Shown here piece after piece: positions 52,799 through 62,410 of a DNA stretch of 64,000 bases. Source of the stretch: Bacteroidales bacterium (GTDB lineage Bacteria > Bacteroidota > Bacteroidia > Bacteroidales > F082); NCBI GenBank assembly GCA_016936355.1, contig JAFGYB010000066.1, forward strand, positions 62,001-126,000. The letters run 5' to 3'. Below the pieces are notes generated by a model. The model worked only from the letters and a program-made list of their open reading frames with translations. It had not been told where the DNA came from and ran no database searches. The translations under genes were made by a program, and so were the position numbers. Position 1 is the first letter of the stretch, and each line of letters starts with the position of its first letter.

Positions 52799-53902
52799 AT
52801 GATTTTTCAGGAACTCATATCGAAAAATATTCCGTTTGCTGCCTGGCGCATGCCCGGCGGTAATGAATCTTTTCTTACAGTTCAGAAAAAGAGAGATAAT
52901 CAGCGCATTCCCTTAACCGAACTGGAATTCAAAAGTGGTTTTGTCGTGGCTCCTTACGCTAGTTATCTGGATGGAAATCTATTTTTGATTGAACCGGATT
53001 TTCAGTTAAGACTTTCGGAAGCAAAAGAGATCCTTCAGCCCTGGCTTGTTGATATTCCTTCTCAAGAAAAACAGCTGGGGATCAAAACGGTGGCCATCGA
53101 ACACGATTCGTATATAGATAAGGCAGGTTTTCTGATCTCGGAAATGCAACAGGAGAAAGCGCACAAAGTGGTTTTTTCAAGAGTGATGCATGAGAGATTG
53201 CCCGAACACTTTTCACCCGATGATTTTTTTGATTTGCTGGAGTCAACCTATCCAAGAGCTTTTGTTTATCTTTTTTTCCTTCCGGGTGAAGGCCTTTGGT
53301 GTGGTGCTACACCCGAAACATTACTCAGTAAAACGAAGGGTTCTTTTGAAACTATGGCATTGGCGGGGACTCAGTTGAAACCAGCACAGGAAGCAGCACC
53401 TCTTATCTGGGAGGAAAAAGAAAGGCAGGAGCAGGCTTATGTGACACTTTTTATTGATGAACAACTGAATAATCTGAAAATACACTCGTATGACAAAAAG
53501 GGTCCTGAAACGGTTTTTGCCGGGCAACTGGCTCATTTGTGTACACGATTTTCCATCCCGGAACGAGAAGTCGGAAATAAAGCTGGATTGCTCATTAAAG
53601 CATTACATCCCACTCCGGCAGTATGCGGATTGCCCCGGAAAAAGGCTGCCGAACTGATCCGGCAAACAGAAATACATAGCCGTAGTTTTTATACAGGTTT
53701 TCTGGGGCCGTGGCAACAACAGAATGTTTCCCAGTTGTTTGTGAATCTTCGTTGTGCTAAAATACTGGACAGTGAACTGGAGCTCTATGTAGGAGGTGGA
53801 CTTACAGCCGACTCGGTCCCCGAAAAAGAGTGGCAGGAAACGCAGTATAAATCGCGAACGATGTTGAGTGTTTTGGAAAAAATGAGGAATTTTGCACCAT
53901 GA
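52799..53902 (+). CDS. menF: Isochorismate synthase
   Basis: VFSRVMHERLP, GLWCGATPETLLSKTKGSFETMALAGTQ, LHPTPAVCGLPRKKAAELIRQTEIHSRSFYTGFLG. Confidence 0.93.
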   Translation: MIFQELISKNIPFAAWRMPGGNESFLTVQKKRDNQRIPLTELEFKSGFVVAPYASYLDGNLFLIEPDFQLRLSEAKEILQPWLVDIPSQEKQLGIKTVAIEHDSYIDKAGFLISEMQQEKAHKVVFSRVMHERLPEHFSPDDFFDLLESTYPRAFVYLFFLPGEGLWCGATPETLLSKTKGSFETMALAGTQLKPAQEAAPLIWEEKERQEQAYVTLFIDEQLNNLKIHSYDKKGPETVFAGQLAHLCTRFSIPEREVGNKAGLLIKALHPTPAVCGLPRKKAAELIRQTEIHSRSFYTGFLGPWQQQNVSQLFVNLRCAKILDSELELYVGGGLTADSVPEKEWQETQYKSRTMLSVLEKMRNFAP

Positions 53903-55587
53903 CAAGCGATATAAAAACAGTCAGCCTGCTGGCTGACCTTTTTGAAAAAAAAGGACTTACAGATATTGTTATTTCTCCCGGATCCCGCAATGCTCCATTG
54001 ATTATTGCCTTTGGCGGAAATAACGCTGTTGATGCTTACACGGTGGTGGACGAGCGCAGTGCTGCCTTTTTTGCACTGGGACTGGCTCAAAAAAGCGGTA
54101 AACCGGTAGCCATCAGCTGCACGTCTGGCAGTGCAGCATTAAATTATGCTCCGGCCATTTCGGAAGCCTATTATCAGAAAATTCCTTTGCTGATCCTTAC
54201 CGCAGACCGGCCGCCAAACATGATTGATGTGGGTGATGGACAAACCATCCGGCAGGAAAATGTTTATGCTTCCTATGTGAAGAAAAGTTATTCGCTCCCA
54301 CTGAATGTGGATAATGCCAATGATTATGACCGGGCCAATCATACGATTAATGAAGCTATCGATGAGTGTATGTTTCCCGAACCGGGACCGGTACATATTA
54401 ATATTCCGTTGGATGAGCCTTTGTATAAAACAACCGATTGGGGCCTTGAGGGTACGGTGGAAAATACTACTGAACCAATGCCTGCTGTTTCGGAAAATCT
54501 AAAGAAAGAGTTTGCCGGTTTGTTGAATTCCGGCAAAAAGATTTTGATTCTGGCTGGTCAATCGGAGCCATCGAAGGAAAAGGAAACTTTACTTTCTCAA
54601 TGGGCTGCCATGGATCAGATCGTTGTGATGACGGAGACTACGTCTAATTTAAACAACGATCGTTTTATCGACAACATTGACAATGTACTGACAGCCATTC
54701 CCGAAGGTGAAGAGCAGAATTTTGCACCACAGATTCTGATCACAACCGGTGGCGCCATTGTTTCCAAAAAAATCAAGAAGTATTTACGCGAGTACAAGCC
54801 GGAACAACACTGGCATATATCGGCATCGGGCGAGAAGCTGGACACTTTTTATTCCCTCTCTAAGGTAGTGCAGGCAAAGCCACTTGATTTTCTGTCCTCC
54901 ATTCGGGGAACAGTGCAATCCGTCTCTGGTGATTATGGAAAACGCTGGCTTGATGTGAAGAAACACGTAAGCAAGCTAAGGGCAGAGTACCTAAGGGAGT
55001 TGCCCTACTCGGATCTGAAGGTTTTTGAAGTATTATTGAAACAGATGCCTGAAAACAGTGTTTTGCACCTTGGAAACAGCACTCCGGTGCGATATTCCCA
55101 GTTATTCGGCAGCAGTCGGAAGTTTGAATACTTTTCCAACAGAGGGGTGAGCGGTATCGATGGCCAGTTGTCCACAGCGGCCGGGTTTGCGTTGAAAAGC
55201 GATAAAGTCAATACATTGATTACCGGAGATCTGGGTTTCTTTTATGATTCCAACGCTTTGATGAACAGGCATCTTACCCCTAATTTAAGGGTCATCGTTA
55301 TCAATAACGGCGGTGGTGGAATTTTCAGATTTATTCCCGGTCCGGATACTACCGAACAACTGGAACGGTTTTTTGAAGCACAACATTCCTGGAAAGCAGA
55401 AAAATTGGCAGCAGCCTTTGATATTCCTTATTTCAAAGTGGAAAATCAACAAGAACTTGAGTTAATAGTGCCTGAATTTTATAAGGACTTATCCAAACCG
55501 GTATTACTGGAAATTTTTACTCCCGGTAAGCTAAATGCCCAATTGTTGCGTGATTATTTCTCGTTTTTAAAAAACTCGAGCCACTGA
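53899..55587 (+). CDS. menD: 2-succinyl-5-enolpyruvyl-6-hydroxy-3-cyclohexene-1-carboxylate synthase
   Basis: DIVISPGSRNAPLIIAF, VVDERSAAFFALGLAQKSGKPVAISCTSGSAALNYAPAISEAYYQKIPLLILTADRP, GVSGIDGQLSTAAGFA; ATGA overlap with menF. Confidence 0.95.
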   Translation: MTSDIKTVSLLADLFEKKGLTDIVISPGSRNAPLIIAFGGNNAVDAYTVVDERSAAFFALGLAQKSGKPVAISCTSGSAALNYAPAISEAYYQKIPLLILTADRPPNMIDVGDGQTIRQENVYASYVKKSYSLPLNVDNANDYDRANHTINEAIDECMFPEPGPVHINIPLDEPLYKTTDWGLEGTVENTTEPMPAVSENLKKEFAGLLNSGKKILILAGQSEPSKEKETLLSQWAAMDQIVVMTETTSNLNNDRFIDNIDNVLTAIPEGEEQNFAPQILITTGGAIVSKKIKKYLREYKPEQHWHISASGEKLDTFYSLSKVVQAKPLDFLSSIRGTVQSVSGDYGKRWLDVKKHVSKLRAEYLRELPYSDLKVFEVLLKQMPENSVLHLGNSTPVRYSQLFGSSRKFEYFSNRGVSGIDGQLSTAAGFALKSDKVNTLITGDLGFFYDSNALMNRHLTPNLRVIVINNGGGGIFRFIPGPDTTEQLERFFEAQHSWKAEKLAAAFDIPYFKVENQQELELIVPEFYKDLSKPVLLEIFTPGKLNAQLLRDYFSFLKNSSH

Positions 55588-56741
55588 TCGGCCATGATTA
55601 GTGGTTTTAACAGGGAGCGTTTCGGTGAACGAAGCAGTTCCCTTGAGGTGGGGAGCAATGAAATCATGACCGGCAGAGCGCCAAATGCCAGTTCCAATCC
55701 ATGATAGAAATTTCCGAACCCGTTCTGATTTAAAAAGCTTCGGACTTGTTTGTTGCGTAATTCCACACTCAGAGCAGAAAAAGCTACAATAATAAACAAG
55801 GCACGTACCATCATTTCCAAGCCGATAAAGAATCCTTTTTCGCTGAGCCATTGGTGTCCTGGTTTCCCCACATCCCAAAACAAAGTGGATAGCAATACGA
55901 TGATGAGTAACTGGGACCAGAATATTGGCTTGCGCAACCGTTGCAATGCCTTTCGATAGAAAAAACCTGAACTGATTAGGTAAAAGGCTACAAACATATA
56001 CCCAAAGATTTTGTACGGACTGTTAACCAGATATAGTCCGAACGGAATGGAGATCAAATGAATGAACAGCAAAAAAAGTGAAGTGTCGCTGCTATCCTTT
56101 AGGGAGAAAAACTCCTTTTTGTTTTGTTCAGCCTGGTGGATAAAAACCTGGTCGGTTTGTATTTGGAGTGCCTTTTTGCCGATCACATAACCCAACACCC
56201 CGGCAAGGGTTCCCATAACTAAATAAACAGCCAGCAAAACCAGTAAGATCTGTACATCAGAAGCTACACTGATACCCATTTGTTTCAATCCGAAGTTGAT
56301 AATGTTTACGTAAATGGTCACGATGTTGAACCCATACACAATGATGATGCTGATGATCTTATGAAACAAGGCGCTGGAAAGGCTGAAGACACCTGATACG
56401 GAATAGGCAAAAAGGTTGTTTCCCAAGAGAAGGATAAAAACTTCAATGAGTAATGCCTCCATAAAAATACCGGTCATGGGACCCAGAATGAGGGCACTGG
56501 GAGAAACTGATTTCATCAAGGCGGTGATCAGTCCGGCCCGGATGATGACCCCCCGCTGAGGCCACAATTGGTAAAATCCGATAAGTAATACGGTTCCGAA
56601 GAAGGCCAGGATGGAGCCAGCGAAGGGGATACGCGTGTTGTGCAGGAAGCTTCCGATGATGATTTCCACCGAAGCCCAAAGTCCGCCAACCACAGCTGCC
56701 TTGAGCCAAAGTTCATCGCCGGAATGTTCAACACGTTTCAT
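55554..56741 (-). CDS. Polytopic membrane protein, possible ECF-transporter S-component/EcfT-like fusion
   Basis: ~10 hydrophobic segments; N-terminal half S-component-like; C-terminal MVRALFIIVAFSALSVELRNKQVRSFLNQNGFGNFYHGLELAFGALPVMISLLP resembles CbiQ/EcfT region; ATGA overlap with mobA. Confidence 0.55.
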   Translation of the reverse strand: MKRVEHSGDELWLKAAVVGGLWASVEIIIGSFLHNTRIPFAGSILAFFGTVLLIGFYQLWPQRGVIIRAGLITALMKSVSPSALILGPMTGIFMEALLIEVFILLLGNNLFAYSVSGVFSLSSALFHKIISIIIVYGFNIVTIYVNIINFGLKQMGISVASDVQILLVLLAVYLVMGTLAGVLGYVIGKKALQIQTDQVFIHQAEQNKKEFFSLKDSSDTSLFLLFIHLISIPFGLYLVNSPYKIFGYMFVAFYLISSGFFYRKALQRLRKPIFWSQLLIIVLLSTLFWDVGKPGHQWLSEKGFFIGLEMMVRALFIIVAFSALSVELRNKQVRSFLNQNGFGNFYHGLELAFGALPVMISLLPTSRELLRSPKRSLLKPLIMADQWLEFFKNEK

Positions 56742-57337
56742 AACCCGAGATTTTGGGCTTTTTCGAGGTCTTCAGGACTGTTGAGGTTCAGAAACAAATA
56801 TTCGGTGAAGAAAGGTTGCCAATCAATGGAAATGGTTCTGAAACGAATGGTTTTCAGGAAATCCATCATCTTGTAATTTCCTTCTCCAATGACATGTTCC
56901 ATGTCGTTGATTACATTAGTATTGTAATAAGCGCTCAGGGGTTCAATCAGAAAAGTGTGGTGGGCTGGGGCAACCACCTGATCTTTTTCCACCGCTTCAA
57001 TTATTTTTCTGAATACATCGGTTGTAACAAAAGGCGTATCACACGACAACACAAGGTTGTGCTGGGTATGCGATTTTCTCAAACAGGACAAAATCCCACC
57101 CATAGGGCCAATATTCCCGATTTCATCGGCAACAACCGGAAATTGAAATTCGGCGTATTTTTCAGGAAAATGGTTTGCTGAGATCATCAGATTGCCACAA
57201 AGCGGACGCAGTGTTTCGATGGCATAGGACACCAGTGCTCTGCCTTTAAAATCGCAGAGTCCTTTGTCTTTTCCCATCCGGCTGCTTTTTCCTCCGGCCA
57301 GAATGATGCCTGTTATTTCTTCTTTGTCTGCTTTCAT
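56738..57337 (-). CDS. mobA: Molybdenum cofactor guanylyltransferase / NTP transferase
   Basis: TGIILAGGKSSRMGKDKGLCDFKGRALVSYAIETL, GPMGGILSCL, VLSCDTPFV. Confidence 0.88.
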   Translation of the reverse strand: MKADKEEITGIILAGGKSSRMGKDKGLCDFKGRALVSYAIETLRPLCGNLMISANHFPEKYAEFQFPVVADEIGNIGPMGGILSCLRKSHTQHNLVLSCDTPFVTTDVFRKIIEAVEKDQVVAPAHHTFLIEPLSAYYNTNVINDMEHVIGEGNYKMMDFLKTIRFRTISIDWQPFFTEYLFLNLNSPEDLEKAQNLGL

Positions 57338-57397
57338 AGAAACAAACACAAATTTAGAAATTTCAGCGATCTTAAAACCAATAAGGAATTGAAAAGA

Positions 57398-58612
57398 TCA
57401 GGGAAGGAACAGACAACTGTCTCCGTAACTGAGGAAGCGGAAATTGTTGTTCAATGCATACTCGTAGGCATCTTTCCAGGAATCACCCACCAAAGCTGCA
57501 ACCAGAAGTAACAATGTGCTTTTGGGCTGATGAAAATTGGTGATCAGTCCCTGTGCAAAGCGGTATTGATATCCGGGTACGATGATCATTTGGGTAGCTC
57601 CTTCCAGCAGGTCTTTCTGTTCGTCTTCCAGCGTCTGAATAAGCACTTCCAGGGCATTCTTGGTGGTAAAGCCTTCGGGGATATTCGTTTCATAGGGAGC
57701 CCATTGATCCACAACGGTATAATTTGTTTTCCCGTTGAGTTTGTTGAGTGCCATCCAGAACAGACTTTCCAGGCTGCGCATGGAAGTAGTTCCCACGGGG
57801 ATGATCTTTTTATCGGAAGCTGCCAGAAGATTTTTCAGTGTTTGCAACGACACTTTAATTTTCTCTGTGTGCATCTCATGGTCTGCGACTTTTTCCTCAG
57901 ATACCGGTTTAAAGGTTCCGGCTCCAACATGTAAGATCAGTTTTTCGGATCGAATGCCTTTACCTGAAATTTGCTGGAGCAGCTTGTCTGTAAAATGCAA
58001 TCCGGCCGTTGGGGCAGCTACCGAGCCATTTAACCGGGCAAATACAGTTTGATACCGGTCTTTGTCAGAAGCTTCTGCCTGGCGGTGCAGGTAGGGTGGC
58101 AACGGGGTGAGGCCAGCGGTTTCAAGTATCGACAAAAAGTCAACTTCTTTGGGCTCCCATGAAAATTCCACCAGAAATGCATCGCTGAGCCGTTCTTTTA
58201 TTTCGGCATAAAGCATCACTGCCTGGTTTTTGATTTGGAGTATGGTGGCTATCTTTCCCGATTTCCATTTCTTTGCATTTCCTACCATGCATTTCCAAAC
58301 GACCGGTGATTGTTGTTGCATGGCCAGTTGGAAGTCGCTGACCGGCTCCACAGGTTCCAGACAGAAAAGCTCAATTTGTGCTCCTGTTTCTTTACGAAAC
58401 AGTAAGCGGGCTTGGATTACCCGGGTTTCATTGAAAACGAGCAACGAATCTTCGGGGAGAATGTCTGCAATTTCGAAAAATTTCCGCTCCTGAATTCGCC
58501 CCTTGTTGAACCAAAGTAATTTGGACTGGTCTCTTTCAGCCAAAGGATATTTGGCAATGCGGTCATCCGGTAAAGGATAATTAAAGTCTTCTATGGTGAG
58601 TGATAGATTCAT
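57398..58612 (-). CDS. queA: S-adenosylmethionine:tRNA ribosyltransferase-isomerase
   Basis: FNYPLPDDRIAKYPLAERDQSKLL, ARLNGSVAAPTAGLHFT, LHVGAGTFKPVSEEKVADHEMHTE, LITNFHQPKSTLLLLVAALVGDSWKDAYEYAL. Confidence 0.92.
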   Translation of the reverse strand: MNLSLTIEDFNYPLPDDRIAKYPLAERDQSKLLWFNKGRIQERKFFEIADILPEDSLLVFNETRVIQARLLFRKETGAQIELFCLEPVEPVSDFQLAMQQQSPVVWKCMVGNAKKWKSGKIATILQIKNQAVMLYAEIKERLSDAFLVEFSWEPKEVDFLSILETAGLTPLPPYLHRQAEASDKDRYQTVFARLNGSVAAPTAGLHFTDKLLQQISGKGIRSEKLILHVGAGTFKPVSEEKVADHEMHTEKIKVSLQTLKNLLAASDKKIIPVGTTSMRSLESLFWMALNKLNGKTNYTVVDQWAPYETNIPEGFTTKNALEVLIQTLEDEQKDLLEGATQMIIVPGYQYRFAQGLITNFHQPKSTLLLLVAALVGDSWKDAYEYALNNNFRFLSYGDSCLFLP

Positions 58613-58638
58613 GCGTGCAGTTTGGGCTGCAAAAATAT

Positions 58639-58676
58639 AAAAACCCTTGCTGTCAATGAAGATAGCAAAGGTTTTT
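58639..58676 (-). terminator. Rho-independent terminator of the SQR-like operon
   Basis: Minus strand: AAAACCTTTGCT-N12-AGCAAGGGTTTT then TATATTTTT. Confidence 0.8.
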
Positions 58677-58709
58677 CTCTACGGGATAAGTGTAATTGTC
58701 AGGAAATCA

Positions 58710-58874
58710 CTACGAGTGTCCTCCGGCAACAATTCTGAGGATTTTGATGTTTAAAATCAGCCAACGCCAAGCCTGGTAGGGCCAGAAGCGCCTCCAAAAC
58801 AAGGTGTTTTTGGTAGGCATGGGAGGATAGGATTCTTCAGAGTAAGCGATGGTTCTGTGTTCTCCTTGTTTCAT
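58710..58874 (-). CDS. 54-aa small protein downstream of SQR-like gene
   Basis: MKQGEHRTIAYSEESYPPMPTKNTLFWRRFWPYQAWRWLILNIKILRIVAGGHS; same strand, 29-nt gap, followed by terminator. Confidence 0.65.
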   Translation of the reverse strand: MKQGEHRTIAYSEESYPPMPTKNTLFWRRFWPYQAWRWLILNIKILRIVAGGHS

Positions 58875-58903
58875 GATCTTAATTTTTTGTTTTTCAAAAT
58901 GAT

Positions 58904-60361
58904 TTATTCGGGCAGCATCCACCACAAAGGATAACCTTTGGCTTTGTGCAGGAACATGTAGTGCATAAACCATTTCAGCCAGTGTCCTGCCAGACCTGCT
59001 TCTCCCACAGTGTATTTGATGTTGCGACCGTAAGTGGGGTATTTTTCCCAGTCCTGAACGATGGGGGAAACAGTCATTGTGGCGGCAGCTCCGTTAAGCA
59101 TACCGTAGCCGGCAGAAACGATACAGGCAGCTCCCATTTTCGACATAGTCGCCCGGTGTTTCAGCGAGGTGTCGCCTTTCTTGATCCAGTCGATGAGGTT
59201 TTGAGCAATTACTTTTCCAATAACACCCGAAGGCATTCCTGTTCTGGGAGGAGCCGGGAAAATACCGGTTCCGTTGGGGCTGAACATAGGTTTGGAAATG
59301 GGATGTGGTGGAGCAAAAGCGATGCCGGCGGCAAAGATGTTTTTGTATAAAGGATTCTGATAAGTAGAGGGCCAGTCGGAAGCTTTCCATTCTTCGAATG
59401 GTTTTTTACTGTAGTCGGCATCCACCTTCATAAACCCATTCGGCGCAAACAGATCACCGGTGATGTCTTCTGAAATTTTGTTAAATGCTTTGATGCCGTG
59501 GCCGGTAAAACCGGGAATCAGCATGGCGAAATCAAAGCTTTCTTCGTGTTCGGATCCGTCCAGTAACTCATAGTGAATTTTGCCTTTTTCCACTTTTTTT
59601 ACCCCGGCTCTTTTGATCCAGGCAATGTCGCGTTCTTTCAGGAACGATTCTGTAAATGTTTTGGTGGAAGTGATGTATCCTCCTCTTTTTACATAGGCAC
59701 CACCCATTCCAAAATCACCCAGTTCAAACTCGTTGGTCAGCCATTTGATCTCTGCCTTATCAAGCAGTTTTCTTCGGGCAATTTCGTGGTACACATTCAG
59801 GATGTACTCAAAAGCAGCACCCTGACAAGTAGCTCCGGGATGTCCCGTACCAATGACGAACTTTTGTTTTTCACCCTTTTCCATCTTAGTAATGGATTCC
59901 TGCAGTTTTTTCCAGGCTTCTTCGGCATGATCAAAGGAACAAACGGAAACGGTGTTTTTTCCGGGTCCGATGCCTTCAGTGCCTTCAAAGTTCAGTTTGG
60001 GTCCGGTAGCATTGATCAGAAAATCATATTCTACCTTTTCTACTTCTCCGGCTTTGTTTTGGCCGGTGTATTCAATAGTGACAAATCCTTTGTCAATCAT
60101 TTTGTCACCTTCGGGATGAACCGAAACAGCCTTGGCTTGTTTGAATTCAATGCCCACCCTTTTGTAACGGGGTTCCAGTTCAAATTTCACTTGTTTTGGG
60201 GTCATTCGCCCCACTCCGATCCAGATGTTGGATGGGATCCAATGGTAATGTTTGGTGGGAGCCACCACAACAACCTCATGTTTTTTTGAGAGTTTTTTAC
60301 GGAGCCAGGTGGACGCAGTATGCCCAGATATCCCTGCTCCCAGGACTAAAATTCGTGCCAT
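58904..60361 (-). CDS. FAD-dependent oxidoreductase, sulfide:quinone reductase-like
   Basis: ARILVLGAGISGHTASTWLRKKL, KHYHWIPSNIWIGVGRM, TGPKLNFEGTEGIGPG, GTGHPGATCQGAAFEY. Confidence 0.88.
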   Translation of the reverse strand: MARILVLGAGISGHTASTWLRKKLSKKHEVVVVAPTKHYHWIPSNIWIGVGRMTPKQVKFELEPRYKRVGIEFKQAKAVSVHPEGDKMIDKGFVTIEYTGQNKAGEVEKVEYDFLINATGPKLNFEGTEGIGPGKNTVSVCSFDHAEEAWKKLQESITKMEKGEKQKFVIGTGHPGATCQGAAFEYILNVYHEIARRKLLDKAEIKWLTNEFELGDFGMGGAYVKRGGYITSTKTFTESFLKERDIAWIKRAGVKKVEKGKIHYELLDGSEHEESFDFAMLIPGFTGHGIKAFNKISEDITGDLFAPNGFMKVDADYSKKPFEEWKASDWPSTYQNPLYKNIFAAGIAFAPPHPISKPMFSPNGTGIFPAPPRTGMPSGVIGKVIAQNLIDWIKKGDTSLKHRATMSKMGAACIVSAGYGMLNGAAATMTVSPIVQDWEKYPTYGRNIKYTVGEAGLAGHWLKWFMHYMFLHKAKGYPLWWMLPE

Positions 60362-60444
60362 AATGAATAGATTAGCTACTATAGATTACACAAATCTAAG
60401 ACTTTTTTTCAATTATGCACCTCAATGCAAGTATTATTTCAAAC

Positions 60445-60469
60445 GTTTGTTAAGCAGTGATTAACAAAC
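60445..60469. promoter_or_regulatory. Perfect 9-7-9 dyad GTTTGTTAA-gcagtga-TTAACAAAC
   Basis: Perfect inverted repeat in the intergenic region between the divergent SQR-like and pssA genes. Confidence 0.6.
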
Positions 60470-60536
60470 AGATTGAAAAACACCAAAGGAAGGTTAAGCG
60501 AGAAAAAAATATCCATTAGTCATTCCGGTTTATGTT

Positions 60537-60544
60537 TATATTTG
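60537..60544 (+). promoter_or_regulatory. Candidate Bacteroidota -7 box (TATATTTG) for pssA
   Basis: TAnnTTTG match 16 nt upstream of the ATG at 60561. Confidence 0.45.
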
Positions 60545-60560
60545 AACAAACATTTTTACC

Positions 60561-61301
60561 ATGGCATTCAAAAATCATATCCCCAATACCATCACATTAC
60601 TGAGCATGACTTCCGGTATTGTTGCCGTATATTATGGAGTGAAGGGGAGTCCTGAACAGCTGACTTATGCGGGCATGTTTATTTTTCTGGCTGCAGTGTT
60701 TGATTTCCTCGATGGCTTTGCTGCCCGGTTGTTGCATGCCAGTTCAGAAATTGGCATTCAATTGGATTCCTTGTCGGATTTAATTTCGTTTGGCCTGGCC
60801 CCCGGATTTATTTTATTCCAGATGCTCAATCTGAGTCACGGAAAGCCTAGTGATACGCTGGATGGGGTGAATGTGATTCCGTTTTTGGCACTCTTGGTTC
60901 CTCTTCTTTCCGGATTGCGGCTGGCAAAGTTTAACCTCGATGAGGAACAGCAATACAGTTTTAAAGGGTTGCCCACTCCGGCATTGGCCTTACTGATTGC
61001 CAGCCTTCCGCTGATTCGTCAAAATTTATACGCCGATCAGGGGTTGTTTTATATGGTCATTACCAATACCTATTTCCTTCTGGCTATTGCCGTGTTCGGA
61101 TCGATGTTGCTGGTGTCCCGTTTCCCCATGTTTTCGCTAAAGTTTCATGGATTCGGGTTTGCCCAAAACAGCATCAAATATGTTTTTATGGGAATATCGC
61201 TGGTGTTGCTGATTTTGCTTCAGGTTACAGCGGTTCCATTTATTTTTGCCCTGTATTTGTTTGTGTCACTGGTATTGTATCTGACCGATATCCAGACGTA
61301 A
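60561..61301 (+). CDS. pssA: CDP-diacylglycerol-serine O-phosphatidyltransferase
   Basis: IPNTITLLSMTSGIVAVY, DFLDGFAARLLHASSEIGIQLDSLSDLISFGLAPG (CDP-alcohol phosphotransferase motif). Confidence 0.94.
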   Translation: MAFKNHIPNTITLLSMTSGIVAVYYGVKGSPEQLTYAGMFIFLAAVFDFLDGFAARLLHASSEIGIQLDSLSDLISFGLAPGFILFQMLNLSHGKPSDTLDGVNVIPFLALLVPLLSGLRLAKFNLDEEQQYSFKGLPTPALALLIASLPLIRQNLYADQGLFYMVITNTYFLLAIAVFGSMLLVSRFPMFSLKFHGFGFAQNSIKYVFMGISLVLLILLQVTAVPFIFALYLFVSLVLYLTDIQT

Positions 61302-61305
61302 AAGC

Positions 61306-62046
61306 TTATTCTTTTTTGCCTTTTTTCCTCAACTCAAAGTTTTTTCCCAGATACACACGGCGTACGTGTTTGTCTTCGGCCAGTTCTTCAGCGGTTCCGT
61401 ATTTTAGTACCGATCCTTCAAAAAGCAGATAAGCCCGGTCGGTGATGGTCAGTGTTTCGTGTACATTGTGATCGGTGATGAGGATCCCGATGTTTTTATT
61501 TTTTAAAGTAGAAACGATGGACTGAATATCTTCTACGGCAATGGGGTCTACTCCTGCGAACGGTTCATCCAGCAATATGAACTTAGGGCTGACAGCGAGG
61601 GTGCGGGCGATTTCCACGCGTCGACGTTCCCCGCCCGAGAGCTGAATACCTTTACTCTTTCTGATGTGCTGTAATCCGAACTCATCCAACAGCGATTCCA
61701 ATTTGATTTTTTGCTCGTTTCTGGACATTTTTGTGAACTCCATCACCGATTTAATGTTGTCTTCCACACTCAAATGACGAAAGACAGAGGCTTCCTGTGC
61801 CAGGTATCCTACACCCAGTTGGGCTCTTTTGTACATGGGGAGTTCGGTGATGTCTTTGTTGTCCAGATAGACGTTCCCGGCATAAGGCTTAATCAACCCG
61901 GTCATCATGTAAAAAGTAGTGGTTTTACCCGCTCCGTTGGGTCCCAGCAACCCAATGATTTCTCCCTGGTTCACTTCAATAGAAACATTGTTGACAACGG
62001 TACGCTGACGGTATTTTTTGACCAGATCTTTTGTCCAGAGTTTCAT
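61306..62046 (-). CDS. lptB: LPS export ABC transporter ATP-binding protein
   Basis: [78 protein letters not shown]. Confidence 0.95.
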   Translation of the reverse strand: MKLWTKDLVKKYRQRTVVNNVSIEVNQGEIIGLLGPNGAGKTTTFYMMTGLIKPYAGNVYLDNKDITELPMYKRAQLGVGYLAQEASVFRHLSVEDNIKSVMEFTKMSRNEQKIKLESLLDEFGLQHIRKSKGIQLSGGERRRVEIARTLAVSPKFILLDEPFAGVDPIAVEDIQSIVSTLKNKNIGILITDHNVHETLTITDRAYLLFEGSVLKYGTAEELAEDKHVRRVYLGKNFELRKKGKKE

Positions 62047-62050
62047 ACGA

Positions 62051-62410
62051 TTAATCTTGTTCAGAGGTTAATGCTTCCCAAAATTCAAGGGCCCGACGGG
62101 TATGGGGTATGACAATGGTTCCGCCCACCAGATTGGCGACACCGAACAATTCCATCATCTCTTCAGTGGTAACTCCCTGCTCATGGCAGCTTTCCAGATG
62201 GTAATAAATACAGTCGTCACATTTTAATACCATGGAGGCCACCAGCCCCATCATTTCCTTGGTTTTTGTGTCCAGTGCACCGGGCATGTATGTATTGGTG
62301 TCGATATTAAAAATCCTTTTGATAATCTTATTGTTGGGAGCAGCCATTAGTTTTTCATTCATTTTGGCCCTGTAGTTATCAAACTCCTGTACTTTTTTTG
62401 CTTTCATCAA
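62051..62410 (-). CDS. Carboxymuconolactone decarboxylase/AhpD-family protein
   Basis: [42 protein letters not shown] (CxxC..H). Confidence 0.92.
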   Translation of the reverse strand: MMKAKKVQEFDNYRAKMNEKLMAAPNNKIIKRIFNIDTNTYMPGALDTKTKEMMGLVASMVLKCDDCIYYHLESCHEQGVTTEEMMELFGVANLVGGTIVIPHTRRALEFWEALTSEQD

